Assembly (NCBI GenBank): GCA_007258455.2
Contig: VDFB02193867.1
Coordinates: forward strand, 532,881,071-532,945,070
Length of the DNA stretch: 64,000 nucleotides
DNA from: Sequoia sempervirens
Lineage: Eukaryota; Streptophyta; Pinopsida; Cupressales; Cupressaceae
Reading direction: 5' to 3'
Position 1 is the first letter of the stretch. Each line of letters starts with the position of its first letter. The notes under the pieces were generated by a model. The model ran no database searches and was not told the DNA's origin. It saw only the letters and a list, made by a program, of their open reading frames with translations. The translations under genes and the position numbers were made by a program. Shown here piece after piece: positions 34,844 to 45,833 of this stretch.

Positions 34844-37405
34844 CTAGGGTAGACTCTCATCATCCCCTCGGGGTGAAGAATGTGGTGGTGGCTGAGGCCC
34901 TGTCACTGGCTCTGAAGCAATGGATGGTCCTGTAGTGGCCTGTGTCTGCGAAGATGAGGGAACTGCAAATGAAGGCATCGCCGTGACAGTAGGGAACACC
35001 TGTGAGGTCACCGCTACTGGACTCTGAGAAGTGGTAGGATCTGTCACTGGTGGCTGACCCTGTACCGACCTCTGTGTTGAACCAATAGAACCCTGACTGT
35101 GCCCTAAATGATGACTTGGAGTATGCCTGCGGGAGTGATGTGACCTGTGGCCTGATGTCTATCCTATGGAAGTCGACCCTCCGACACTGCTGTGGCTCCT
35201 GGTACCACTGCCACTACCTGACCTGTGCCCACTGCCTATCCTCGTCTCTGATCAAGAAAGGGTAGGATCTCGCTGCTCTGGTGGCACTGCTTACTCATAT
35301 AATGTCCTGTACTGCCCTAGCCTCGTGCTCACCCTGGCCAACTCCCGAGCCATGTCCCCTATGGGTCCTATACATAGGGCCGCAAACTCTGTGCACCATC
35401 ACGCTGAATCCTGCTGGCGAATCACCGCCTGATCCCACTCTACACGGGCTACCTCCAGTGTCGACTGTAGTGACATGACCTGTGCCAGGCTGGCATCTAA
35501 TCTCTGCTGCAGAGTGGCCACTCGCTGATCAGCTGTCGCATCCGGTGGCAACTCTGAAGATGGTATCTCCTCCTCACCCTCCACCATCTGCCATCTTAGG
35601 AGTCTCTCTGCCTCGCCTATGGCCTCATCCTCCTCATCATCATCATCATCCTCCTCTCCTGCCACCGCTGTCTCCTCCTCTCCTGCCACTGCTGCCTCCT
35701 CCTCTCCTGCCACCTCCGCCTCCTATCTCTCTCCCGCCGCCTCCTCCTCTCCTGCCACCTCTGCCTCCTGTTTCTCTCCCTCTACATCCCCCTCCCCTGC
35801 CACATCCACCTCTGGTGCCCTGACATCCTCCTCCTGTCTCTCCTCACCCTCTCCCTCCTGTCTAGGTTGCTCCTCCATCTCCCCCTCCTCACCGACCTTG
35901 GGGATAGCATCTAATGCTACCCTCGCCATGCGCTGTCGCAACCTGTGACCTGGTACCTGTCCATCCCGCCGTTGCCTCCTCCCATCTCCACCATCATCTC
36001 CACCTCGACCTTTGTCTCCACCACGGCCTCCCTCTCCACCTCAACCTCCATCATCACCCCAGCCTCCGTCTCCACCTCACCCTCCATCATCACCCCTGCC
36101 TCCGTCCCTCCCTCCATCACCACCCCTCCCTCCATCTCCATCCCTGCCCCTGCCTCTACCTCTACCTCTGCCCCCATCTCTGCCTCTACCCCCTCGTCTG
36201 GCTCGTGGCACTCGTGGAATCACTGACCGCCTGTCAACATGTGCTGGCTTGTCAGGATCTGTGAATGGCACGGGTCAGCGTGCCTGCCACCATAAATCAT
36301 AGGCTGGTGTGGTACCTGGATCTACTGCTCCACCTCTCCAACCCCAAGCATGGGCTACTAACCCATCAATCTGTTGTGTCGCAAAGGCCACTGGGATGGC
36401 CGGTCCCCATGCATACTCTCTCGATGATCGGGCATACTCTGCTGTCCCCATCGACACATCCTGTTGCTCTCCGAACTGTCTCAGTACACGCTGCGGCAGG
36501 TACATCTCAATAATCAATAATGTATGTACTGTCCTGCCAATCAGGTATCGATACTGCCTGCAAAAACTGAGATGATCATCCTCATCATCCCATGCCTCGC
36601 AATCCCTGTAGGGTCTCCAGATGAAGGTCACCATGGTATCAATCCGATGCTGCCACCACCCTGTCTCACCCATGTGAGTCTGCTGTACTGCACCGGCATA
36701 GTAGTACGAGTAAGGCATCCCCTCAGCCAGCTATGGTCTATCGATAGGAGGGCAGAATATGGCAATATGCTCCCAAGCCCAGATCATCATCAATGTGGTC
36801 CCACAGGAGATACTCTCTCCTCTCCTGTACACAACGTCATGCAGCTAATGATAAAGCATCCCCAGCAAACACAGACTCCATGCATAAACTGTCCTATCTC
36901 GTCACATGTCGACCATGACATCCCCCCAACCAATCAGAAATTCGTGTCCTCATCGGTCAGGAACCAAAATGCCACCAATTAGAGTCACCGGGAATGCATC
37001 AAAGTGACTATAGTGCTCTGCCAGGAAATCCCAATGGATTTCATAACCCTCAATGCCGAGTCCGGCACCCTGATCTTGGTAGTACGCCTAAAAGGTCTGC
37101 TCGCCATGACGGGGATCATACACAATCCGCTCCCCTCGAAACGGAATCCAGAGAATATGGTAGACATCCTCCAAAGTGATGGTCGCCTCACCTGTCAGCA
37201 AGTGAAAGGAACAGGTCTCCGAATGCCATCTCTCACACAGCGCCGTCAGCAAACCCCTGTTCGCCCGAATGGTGGGCATGAATGCAGCATGGAATAAGCC
37301 GAGTCTCATCAACCGTCACCGCTCTCACAGGCCTAGCTGATCGCCAAACCGAAAGGTCCTCGGTCTGCTCTCCCTCGTGTAAATAGGGGCAAGCTGCCTC
37401 TGCAA
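34844..37405 (-). pseudogene. antisense ORF of the Tat element: plant-mobile-domain protein
   Basis: One minus-strand frame extends from about 37405 to TAG 34846-34844, about 850 codons, with several in-frame stops (for example in 37316-37318, and after GEQTF at 37085-37087). N-terminal half: a plant mobile domain (aminotransferase-like family), with LCERWHSETCSFHLLTGEAT, LEDVYHILWIPFRG, then MIWAWEHIAIFCPP and MPYSYYYAGAVQQTHMGETG. After this come an Arg/Gly/Asp-rich low-complexity stretch (36270-36000), an acidic Glu/Ala stretch (35940-35640), a coiled-coil-like segment (35520-35400) and a Ser/Thr/Pro-rich tail. Antisense ORFs of this kind are known from Tat elements; their role is unknown. 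The repeat-laden start lies behind a possible intron (about 37960-37406). Confidence 0.82.
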
Positions 37406-37960
37406 AAAGATGAACACTACATTAGCACCTTTTTGGACAACTGTGACTATCATGAAAAATAACTTAGGGAATGAAAGCATCAAAGCAAGTTAAAGCAAGA
37501 AAATAGGCAAATGCGTCGCAAAAATGCAATTGCGTTGCAAAAACATAGGTGCGTCATTTGAAAAATCAAATGTGTTGCACCAAGTCAAGTGCGTCGCTTG
37601 ATTACACTTGCGTCGCGAATTTCGGCGCTTGCGTCTCCACATTGCGAATGCGGCGCGACATTTCATTTGCGATGTTCACACAAACACATGCGTTGCAACA
37701 TTGCGATTGCGGCGCTTGAAATGTCAAATGCGATTCGGTTATGCGCTTGCGTCGCACCAAATATCGAATGCGGTGCAAACCGCCGGAGAGGCTATTTTTT
37801 CCTATGCACTTGCATCGCAACGCATCAAATGCGGTGAACGTGAATTCAGTTGTGGCTTACGCGAACGCATATGCGTCTTGGCGCATTCGTTCACCACCCT
37901 AGAAAGCATTAAAAAACACGTAAATCGAGAAAATGACAAAGTGGGATTAGGGTACGTACC
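37406..37960 (-). other. possible intron of the antisense transcription unit
   Basis: On the minus strand a GTACGT donor-like site (about 37960) and a TTTTTGCAG acceptor-like site (about 37406) bracket a stretch with no coding frame in register. The exon boundaries cannot be fixed from sequence alone. The stretch is filled with the CGCATTTG-type repeats. Confidence 0.4.
37505..37890 (-). repeat. ~20-bp degenerate repeat array, antisense cluster
   Basis: On the plus strand: AAATGCGTCGC, CTTGCGTCGC, GAATGCGGCGC, GATTGCGGCGC and similar every 15-25 bp. Read on the minus strand these are GCGACGCATTT and GCGCCGCATTC, the same core as in the gag leader clusters at 21700-22235 and 23398-23627. Confidence 0.65.
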
Positions 37961-38121
37961 GCTAGTCCTAAGCCCTCTGGCCGTCTGAAGGTCCTCACGA
38001 TCTCTCTGCGGTGCTCTGTCACTGGAATAACCATCGTAGCTGCTGCGCCTTTCGCTCTGAGCTCTTAGGATTCGCAAGGTGAATAGTGAAAATGAATTGA
38101 CTTTTACCCCTTTGACCACCT

Positions 38122-38133
38122 ATTTATAGGGTG
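38122..38133 (-). promoter_or_regulatory. TATA box for the antisense unit
   Basis: The minus strand reads CCCTATAAATAGG, a textbook plant TATA element, about 290 bp from the 3' LTR and upstream of the antisense ORF. A transcript would start near 38100. The stretch 38100-37961 lacks an ATG in the frame with the clearest exon, so it may be a 5' untranslated exon. Confidence 0.6.
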
Positions 38134-38405
38134 AAAATGACATTTTTCAACCATGGTTAATACTGGAGGCTCATTTCCGCACCTTTGACCTCCCCGTAAG
38201 TTGCTTTTAACATATCAGAATCTGAAACCGACTGCGCCGCTATTTTTCTAGCCATTAAATTGATTTATCGAGACCTTTTGCAAATTTTTCTGGCGTCGAC
38301 CCAAAATTTGAAAATTTCCCGAGGGGGAAAGAATACTCCGTACCTTCATTGGGGCATATTCTCGACTTATTTTCTTTGTCACAATGCGACAAGCGACATT
38401 ATGAC

Positions 38406-38419
38406 AAAGAGGGGCAAAA
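38406..38419 (+). promoter_or_regulatory. polypurine tract of the Tat element
   Basis: AAAGAGGGGCAAAA directly precedes the TG of the 3' LTR. It primes plus-strand DNA synthesis in LTR elements. Confidence 0.85.
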
Positions 38420-39665
38420 TGTAGACACCTAAAAATGACCTAGGCCTGCAAGCTTCATTTTTACCACTTTCGTCCTAGCATAATTAAGTTATTTAATTAT
38501 GTCCTTGGTCCACATTCGACTATTGATTAAATAATTCATAATTATTTAATTAATTCATGTCATTTGTTCCTCCTTGATTATTAAATAAATAAATATTATT
38601 TATTTATCTAATACGTCATTAATTATTTATGTCTTCCTTTAATTAAATAAATTTCATAATTTATTTAATTTCCCTTTGTCATTTATGTCTTCTTGATTAA
38701 TTAAATAAATTTTATTTATTTAATTACGTCACTAATTAAGTCCCCTTCTTCTAAAAATTAAATAAATTCTTATTTATTTAATTGTCCACTTTCCACTATA
38801 ATTAAATAATTTATATTTAATTATTTAATTATTCATTAGCTTTTTCTCTCATTAAAATTAAATAAATTTGATATATTTAATTTAGCCAATTCTCCTGAAT
38901 TTTGAATTAAATCATTATTTAAATTCAAAATAATTCTTTTGTCACATTCTTCCATTATTAAATAATATCTTTATTATTTAATTATTTACTGGTCACCTAG
39001 AGTAAATAATAATATCCAGCAACCTCTTTGTCCGTGCCAGCCTTATCTTCCAAATTAATTCTTGACTTTTGACTTCTCATTTAATTTTGACCATTGATTG
39101 AATTATTTTATAATTCAATCTTGACCCTTCATTCTTACCTGTTGCCCTAATTTTGACCTAACCCTAATGCACAACAGCATTCAATCTTAAGCATTGATCT
39201 TAGGGTTCTTGTCATCTTTTCATCCTGGCCACACGTTCAAAATTGCAGTTTTCATAAAAGGGAAATTTTGATCTCGTTTGCTTCTCTCTTCCTCTCTTGA
39301 CCTCTTGCACTCTTTGTCTCTCTCATGTTTAGATTTTAATTTATGCTACTATTAGTTTTACAGTCATAGTCACTTACAGCCATAGTCATTTTAGTCCATT
39401 GTAGGGTCATTTTATTTTCTGCAAATCCTTCAACACTTGCATAGGGCTGAGTCTTTAGTCATAGTTGCTCACATAATTCTGAAGGCATTTTTATTTATTG
39501 CAAGCTAGAAGGTGTAACAAAGGTCAATCATGGAAGGTGGAGACTTAGGGTAACATTATCCCTTTTGTCTTCACATCACTTCCTTTGTGCTTTGTTATTT
39601 CATAGGAGTTTTATTGTTATTGTGCTAACCCCTCTAACATATTTTAGAATTTTCCCTTGATCACA
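38420..39665 (+). repeat. 3' LTR of the Tat element
   Basis: TG...CA, 1246 bp, near-identical to 20344-21602, with the same hairpin array at about 38480-38985. Differences I saw by eye are mostly transitions plus a 13-bp deletion near 39005. Confidence 0.93.
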
Positions 39666-39670
39666 GTTTC
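39666..39670. repeat. Tat element target-site duplication, right (GTTTC)
   Basis: Directly follows the CA end of the 3' LTR. Identical to 20339-20343. Confidence 0.9.
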
Positions 39671-42600
39671 TGGTCTCTTGTTTCTGGATGGAAGATAGTT
39701 GGATTACTAGTTCAGAGATTTTGGACTAGAGGGGTTTAGATCACTAGCCAATTCTTTTGACTGCTTCTAAGTTTCAGAAGATAAAGAATCCATCCTTTAA
39801 GTTTCAACTTATGTGGTTGAGGGATGCCTCTCTTCAGGATTATATCACTGCTTGGTGGAGGGAAGGGAAGCCTGCTTATGGCACCGCTATGTTTTCTTTT
39901 GTCAAGCAATTGCAGTATGTTAAGTTTAAGCTAAAAAGGTGGAACAGAGAGTGCTTTGGAAATATCTTTGGAGCCAAGAGAGCAGTACAACAGAGGCTGG
40001 ACAATATTACAAACCAAATCAGAGAACAGGGCTTGTTTGATGGGCTATATAGAGAAGAAGTTGCGGCCTTAAAGGATCTAGAGGAATGGGAGCTACGAGA
40101 AGATATTTATTGGAAACAAAAAGATTGAATCGATTGGCTCCAGGAAGGGGACAAAAATTCTAAGTTCTTCCACAACACTGTTAAGGACAGAAGGCATGGG
40201 AGCATTCTCAATTCTCTCATGACGGCTAAAGGGATTCTACTTTCCTCTCATAGGGAGACTACTTTGGAGGCTACTAGATTTTTTGGGAGTTTGTTTTCAG
40301 AAGACTCGAATCTAGCTAGGGTTGAGGAGGATTTGGTTCTGGATTGCATTCCCTCCTTGGTCAGTCCTGAAATGAATGAGGCTCTCATTAAGCCCATTAC
40401 TCTAGCTGAGATAGAGCTCATTGTGTTTGGAATGAAAAAGGGTAAAGCCCCGGGACCAGATGGTTTTCCTATAGAGTTCTTTCAAGGCTTTTGGGAGATT
40501 TTCAAGATGGACCTCTTTGAAGTGGTGCAGGAATCCCTTAACAATAAACAGATGCTTAAGGCTTTGAATGCAACTTTCCTTGCTCTCATCCCAAAGAAGG
40601 AAGGAGCTAACTCCTTAATTTATTTAGACCTATTTCTTTGTGCAATGTGATGTACAAAATAATTACAAAAGTGATAGTTGAATGTTTAAAGCCATGGCAA
40701 AGTAACCTAATCTCTGAGGAGCAAGGGGGCTTTTTAACAGGATGAAAAATTTTGGATGGGGTTATCATAGTGGTGGAAGCTATGCACTCTATGGAAGCCT
40801 TTACAGAAAAGGCTATGTTCATAAAGGTGGACATGGCCAAGGCTTATGATAGGGTCAGATGGAGTTTTTTGCAAAAACTTTTACAAGCCTTTGGTTTTGG
40901 ACAGGAGTGGATCAGTTGGGTTATGAGCTGCATAACTTCACCTTCTTTTGTTGTCCTGATTAATGGTGAACCTTCTAACTTATTTGGTGTGACCAAAGGT
41001 CTTAGGCAAGGGGATCCTCTCTCCCCTTACCTATTCATCCTGATGGCAGAACGGTTCAGAAGACTTATTAAGTCTCAAGTTAGTCAGGGAGGGATACAAG
41101 GTTGGAAGTGGGGGCATGGCATTCCTCCTTCTTCCCACCTCCAATTTGTGGATGATACATCTTTGATGGGTGTCACAAGAATTCAGGAGGTAGCTAGTTT
41201 CCAAAGAGCTTTGGATATTTATGTGAAAGCCTCAGGACAGAAGATTAATGAAGAAAAGTCACAAATATTCTTCTTCAATACCCCCGCTTCTATTCAAGCT
41301 CAAATTGCTCATATCTTGAGGTTTCAAATCGGAACATTTCCTTTAGTGTATCTTGGCATCCCTCTTTCAGACCAAAGGCTATCAAGGGGTGTGTGGAAAG
41401 AGATTTTGGATAAGCTTCGAAGTAAGGTGAGTCATTGGACTCACCGATGGCTTTCAACTACTGGTAGAAAGACTCTTTTGAAGTCTGTAATCCAAGATCT
41501 TCCTATCTACAAGTGTCTTGTGCAGTCAGCCCCTGCTGGCTTCATTAAGGACTTTGATTCCCTTTCAAGGCAATTTTTATGGATAGGTAATTTTCTTTCC
41601 TCAAAATGGAGTTTGGTCAAATGGGATTGTGTTTGTAGATCAAAGTAGGATGGTGGCCTTGGTTTGAGGAATACAAGTTTGAATGGTTGGGCTCTAGCTA
41701 CTAAGTTATTTTGGAGATGGTGCATAAGCCAAGATCAAGGATGGGTTAAAATCCTTAATGTTAAATACCTTGGTGGGGTGGATGGGAAAAATGTACCAAG
41801 GTACAACCTGAGTGGAAGGGGGTCCATGATCTGGAAGACTTTGAAGAAAGGGGCGTAGTTAGTTAAAAATGGTCTCTTCTGGATTTGCAATAGCGGTTCA
41901 GATGCCCTATTTTGGGAGGATTCTTGGGATGGTTTTCCTCCTATTTTATCTCAATACCCCCACCTTCAAGATTTATGTGATAGTTTCCTTGCAGCAGGAT
42001 GGAGTAAGGTTGAGGATTTTAAGGTGCTTTTAAGGGTGGGGAGGGGTGAGGTTGCCAGATGGAAACAACCCCAAGAATGTCCTTCTGGGGGTTCTGAGGG
42101 AGAGAGAGAGACCCTTGTTGGGATTCTTGCTGGCAGAGTGTGTAACTCTTTAAGAGGAGTTGATACCCTCGCTTGGGGACCCAATCCGAAAGGAAATTTC
42201 TTAATTGCCTCAGGTTATCAAGAGTTGGAAAGACAAAATTTTGACAGGATTGACATATCTTGGTGGAAACAAGTTTGGAATAAGTCAGCTTGGCCCAAGT
42301 GCAACTTTTTCTTATGGCTTGTGGTTCAGAATAGATGTCTTACCTTGGAGAATCTCCAGAAGGGGGGCTTTCATGGGCCTTCTATCTGTACTTTATGTAA
42401 TCAAAGTGAAGAAAATAGTTCACACATCTTTTTCCAATGTTCTTTCACTAGGGTTATTTGGAATTGGTGGTGGGAAGCTTGGGAGCATGCTTGTATTCAT
42501 GCACACTCTCTGATTGAGTTTTGGAATAGTCTTGGTAGACCCCCTTCTAAGACTTCCTTTCTACAAGTGGCTTGGGGTATTGGTCCAGGATTTATTATCT

Positions 42601-43281
42601 GGCAGGTGTGGTTGGAAAGGAACCATAGGATTTTCCAGGATAAATCAAAGAGGGTGCAACAGGTGTGGTTGCAAGTAATAAATATGCTACAAGAGACTCT
42701 TGCTGTGAAGTGTGATCTCTCAGAGGATATTGCTCCTGGAGATGTGTGAGTGGTTCAAAAGTTGAATATTCTATGTGTTGATTCTAGTGGTGCTCTTCGG
42801 AAGATACAACCGACCAGAAGCAGGAAAGCTAAAAGGAAGGTTTGTAGGGAGGGAAAGTGGTCCCCCCCTTTTGGGACTCTCAAGATCAATACTGGGAAAT
42901 CTTGGGCATGCTGGGGTTGGAGGAATTGGCAGGGACAACTCTGGTAAGGTTATTTTATTTTTCTCTGAATATAAGGGGATTCAAACGAATAATTGTATGG
43001 AGGCACTTGCTGTCCTCATGGCTCTTGAAAGAGTTTGTGCTCTAGGATGGAGCAAGATTATCTGCGAGTCGTACTCTCAAGTGGTAGTGGATATGTTGAA
43101 TTCGCAACAGGTGGAAGATGTGGACTGGCATCTTGCAGTGGTGGGTAGAAAAATTATTAGGTTGAGCACTTCTCTGGATGCAGTGTCTTTTTGCTATGTT
43201 CCTCGTGAGTGGAATAGGACTATTGATTGCCTGGCTAAGTGGGCTTCTAATTGTGGAGAGGGATGGAGGATGGGAGATTAG
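39671..43281 (+). pseudogene. LINE ORF2, 3' part: reverse transcriptase, zinc-binding domain, RNase H
   Basis: Continues the endonuclease frame of 19734-20343. Reverse transcriptase: MKKGKAPGPDGFPIEFFQGF (about 40430-40490), DMAKAYDRVRWSF (40830), TKGLRQGDPLSPYLF (40995) and the catalytic FVDD (41145). The C-terminal zinc-binding RVT domain follows at 42220-42560 (CNFFLWLVVQNRCLTLENL, CTLCN). An RNase H domain (about 42890-43270) retains GHAGVGGIGRD, the Glu of CMEALAVLMALERV and EWNRTIDCLAKWA, but CESYSQ has Tyr where an Asp is expected. Frameshifts occur between 40620 and 40750 and near 42900, and stops at about 40126, 40743, 41646 and 41856. Stop at 43279-43281. Confidence 0.88.
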
Positions 43282-43469
43282 ACTCGCCTGCCTCTGAAAT
43301 GTGCTTTGGATCTTGAGAGTCTTGTCAAGGAAGATACGAATGGTTAGTTGTGCCCCTTTCGGGGTATTTTTTCTATTGGTGTTGTGTTCTCTTTCGGGCT
43401 CTTGGGCCCTGCTCTTTGTACTTTGCTGGTTGATTCAATAAATTTTTACCCCCCTTTTTAAAAAAAAAA
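43282..43469 (+). other. LINE 3' untranslated region and poly(A) tail
   Basis: Contains CTTTGTACTTTGCTGG, TTCAATAAATTTTTACC and an 11-A tract from 43460. Ends at the target duplication. Confidence 0.8.
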
Positions 43470-43480
43470 ACCACAATGAA
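43470..43480. repeat. LINE target-site duplication, right
   Basis: ACCACAATGAA, identical to 17899-17909. Confidence 0.8.
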
Positions 43481-43542
43481 AGTTGAACCCATAACCCTTC
43501 AATTACAAATCAAATCTATTAATCCATTACACTATTTGCTTG
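43472..43542 (-). repeat. tRNA-like (SINE-head-like) sequence, second copy
   Basis: The minus strand has TAGTGTAATGGATTAAT (A-box-like) and GGTTATGGGTTCAACTTT (B-box-like). The anticodon-loop position reads TTTGTAA. It resembles the copy at 17731-17804. The LINE entered at its 3' edge. Confidence 0.45.
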
Positions 43543-43646
43543 TTTTTGTATGTGATATAAATTGTATGTGTTAAATATAAACAATATCACATAAAAGATA
43601 TATTATTAAAAAATTATTTACTTGCTTATAAAAAAATATTATAATG

Positions 43647-44340
43647 TAAGCATTAAAAATATTTTAAAAATATTTTAATGAAATTAACTTTTTTACCCTA
43701 AAAGAATAAAACTAAAAAACAATTAACAATACATTTATATTTTATATTAAATTACTTTCTTATTTGTAATTGAAAAAGTATTATAATAGAATTACTTTTT
43801 TACCCTAAAAAAATAAAACTAAAAAAATATTACTTTCTTATAATAGATATTTTATTAAAAAATTATTTACTTACTTATAATAAAACAAATATTATAATGT
43901 AAGCATTAAAATGTTTATAATGAAATTACCTTTTACCCTAAAAAAATTAATAATACATTTAAATTTTATATTAAATTACTTTCTTATTTATAATTGAAAA
44001 CAATCTAATAAATGGGGTTGGGGCCCTAGCTCGGTTGGCTAAATCTTTCCTATTGCAGGAGGTTGGTCATGAGGTCTAGTATTATAATGCATACAAATTT
44101 TAATAATACATTTAAATTTTATATTAAATTACTTTCTTATTTATAATTGAAAAAAATATAATAAATAAATCTAAAAAAGTATTATAATGCATACAAATAT
44201 TTTTAGACAAAATGAAAATAGAAATAACTTATTTTTTTCACTCATGGTATTTATTCGCACTATTCGCTAATAATCTCTTTTTAATTCCCACTATTTACTT
44301 CCTATTTATATTAGTTTGAAAAGTTATGACGAAAACATAT
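43647..44340. repeat. tandem duplication, unit 1
   Basis: AT-rich unit with ACCCTAAAAGAATAAAAC near 43695, repeated TATTAAATTACTTTCTTATT phrases and a right end at CCCACTATTTACTTCCTATT and AAAAGTTATGA. Matches 44341-44880, but is longer because a tRNA-like insert and a short local copy lie at about 44012-44160. No coding frame. Confidence 0.75.
44014..44082 (+). repeat. tRNA-derived SINE-like insert
   Basis: GGCCCTAGCTCGGTTGGCTA resembles a Pol III A box region and GGTTGGTCATGAGGTCTAG a decayed B box, separated by about 35 nt. It interrupts unit 1 of the duplication but is absent from unit 2. Different from the tRNA-like copies at 17731 and 43472. Confidence 0.45.
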
Positions 44341-44880
44341 ATTAAAAACATTTTAAAAACATTTTAATTAAATTAAATTTTTTACCCTAAAAGAATAAAA
44401 CTAAAAACAATTAATAATACATTTATATTTTATATTAAATTACTTTCTTATTTGTAATTGAAAAACATTATAATAGAATTACTTTTTTACCCTAAAAAAA
44501 TAAAACTAAAAAAATATTTACTTTTTATAGTAGATATTTTATTAAAAAATTATTTACTTATAATAAAATAAACATTATAATGTAAGCATTAAAACGTTTA
44601 TAATAAAATTACCTTTTACACAAAAAAATTAATAATACATTTAAATTTTATATTAAATTACTTTCTTATTTATAATTGAAAAAAATCTTAAAAAGTATTA
44701 TAATGTATAGAAATATTTTTAGACAAAATGAAAATAGAAATAACTTATTCTTTTCACTCACGGTATTTATCTCCACCTCTATATTTATTCGCACTATTTG
44801 TTGGTAATAATCTCTTTTTAATTCCCACTATTTACTTCCTATTTATATTAGTTTGAAAAGTTATGACTGAAACATATAAT
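44341..44880. repeat. tandem duplication, unit 2
   Basis: Directly follows unit 1 and repeats it without the SINE-like insert. It has one small extra segment (CTCCACCTCTATATTTATTC) near 44772. Confidence 0.75.
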
Positions 44881-45833
44881 ATTTCATTTCTTTAGTTGTC
44901 GACATTTTTTTATAAGTTAACATATTCTTTTAACACGGTCACACTCCACTCGTGCTGCCACTATAGGTTACGCCTCTCAGCGTAACTAGGCTCAGTCACT
45001 ATCCGCATAGTGGACTGGTAGGTGATGCCATTTGCATAGTGTCAACTCTTCAAAATGAGGCCATGAAGGAAATAGTTTCTCTTCTTTGAGAAAGAATTAT
45101 GAGCAATGATATGGTGCTCTTTTCCCAATTCCTACAATCACATGATAACCTGCTATCCCCTACTCAACTTGAAGGCCTCCAGATTGTGGTTGAGGGCATT
45201 TGAGTTTTGATGTTTGCACTGTGTGTTTGAAAAATAATATCTCTCTTTGTTTTTCTTTTGTTATGGATATGTACTAGGTAATCAAATCACCTAATTTTGT
45301 AATATTGATATTATGTATATATATATATATATATAAAATATATTTTGCTATCCTTTTGTTACTTTATGCATGGCTTGTTCATTTTCTTGTTCATATTAAA
45401 TTTTATTTTCTTCCTTTAATGCAATGATTTTGTAAATTAATTCTCAATGCTTTTCATTAATTAATCAAAAACACTCCTAGGCAGGAAAACATGTAATTCA
45501 TTGAACTTGATAAAACACCACTCAAGTTTTAAAGAGTTTAAGGAATTTCACCAATAGACATAACTTGTAACATAATCAATGAAAAACTTCTCACAAATGG
45601 TAATTAGCCACATGGGTCACCAACATGTAAATTTTTTCTTCAATAAAGCAATATGTTAAGGTAAAGTCATAAACACTACCTAGACCTAGGGAATTTCAAC
45701 ATAAGTGACAAGGTGCACAATTAGCAAAACTAGCAAAAATTCCACCTAGATTTGAAATGAGTAATAAACCCCCACCTAATGTAAGGTTTTGACATAAGGC
45801 ATAGTAAAGTAAAGCAAAGAATAAAATTTGAGG
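44881..45833. other. non-coding DNA with an (AT)n microsatellite
   Basis: (AT)n runs at about 45314-45336. One plus-strand frame near 45025-45200 is readable for ~55 codons with one stop but is too short to name. Nothing else supported. Confidence 0.4.

Larger units (their letters stand above)
20344..39665 (+). mobile_element. Ty3/gypsy LTR retrotransposon, Tat lineage, 19.3 kb, complete
   Basis: Bounded by LTRs of 1259 and 1246 bp that start TG and end CA, with a perfect GTTTC duplication. It contains a primer-binding site, a 2.6-kb leader, gag-pro-pol in one frame, a 2.65-kb repeat-rich spacer, an antisense plant-mobile-domain ORF and a polypurine tract. The tandem pair of RNase H domains, the G-patch-like segment between protease and RT, and the antisense ORF place it in the Tat group (Ogre/Retand relatives). 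By eye the LTRs differ by roughly 17 substitutions and a few small indels, about 1.4 percent, so the insertion is not recent. It sits inside LINE ORF2. Confidence 0.93.
17910..43469 (+). mobile_element. L1-type LINE, full length, split by the Tat LTR element
   Basis: Without the 19.3-kb insertion (20344-39665) and one GTTTC the unit is about 6.2 kb, the normal size of a complete plant L1. Order: ~390-bp leader, ORF1 (18296-19731), ORF2 (19734-20343 continued at 39671-43281), and a 3' tail containing TTCAATAAATTTTTACC and an A tract (43460-43470). An 11-bp target duplication flanks it. Both ORFs carry frameshifts and stops, so it is not active. It must be older than the Tat element it contains. 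Confidence 0.88.

Noticed and set aside
35482..36302. Plus-strand Pro/Ser/His-rich open frames
   Set aside because: They are the complement of the Glu-, Arg/Gly- and Asp-rich low-complexity part of the antisense plant-mobile-domain frame, whose flanking domain supports the minus strand.
37505..37890. CRISPR-like spaced repeats
   Set aside because: Units are degenerate, spacing is irregular and spacers are absent. The genome is eukaryotic.
45025..45200. Possible host-gene exon
   Set aside because: About 55 readable codons with a stop, no recognisable domain and no convincing splice sites.
45314..45336. (AT)n tract as an origin or regulatory site
   Set aside because: Ordinary microsatellite with nothing around it to support a function.
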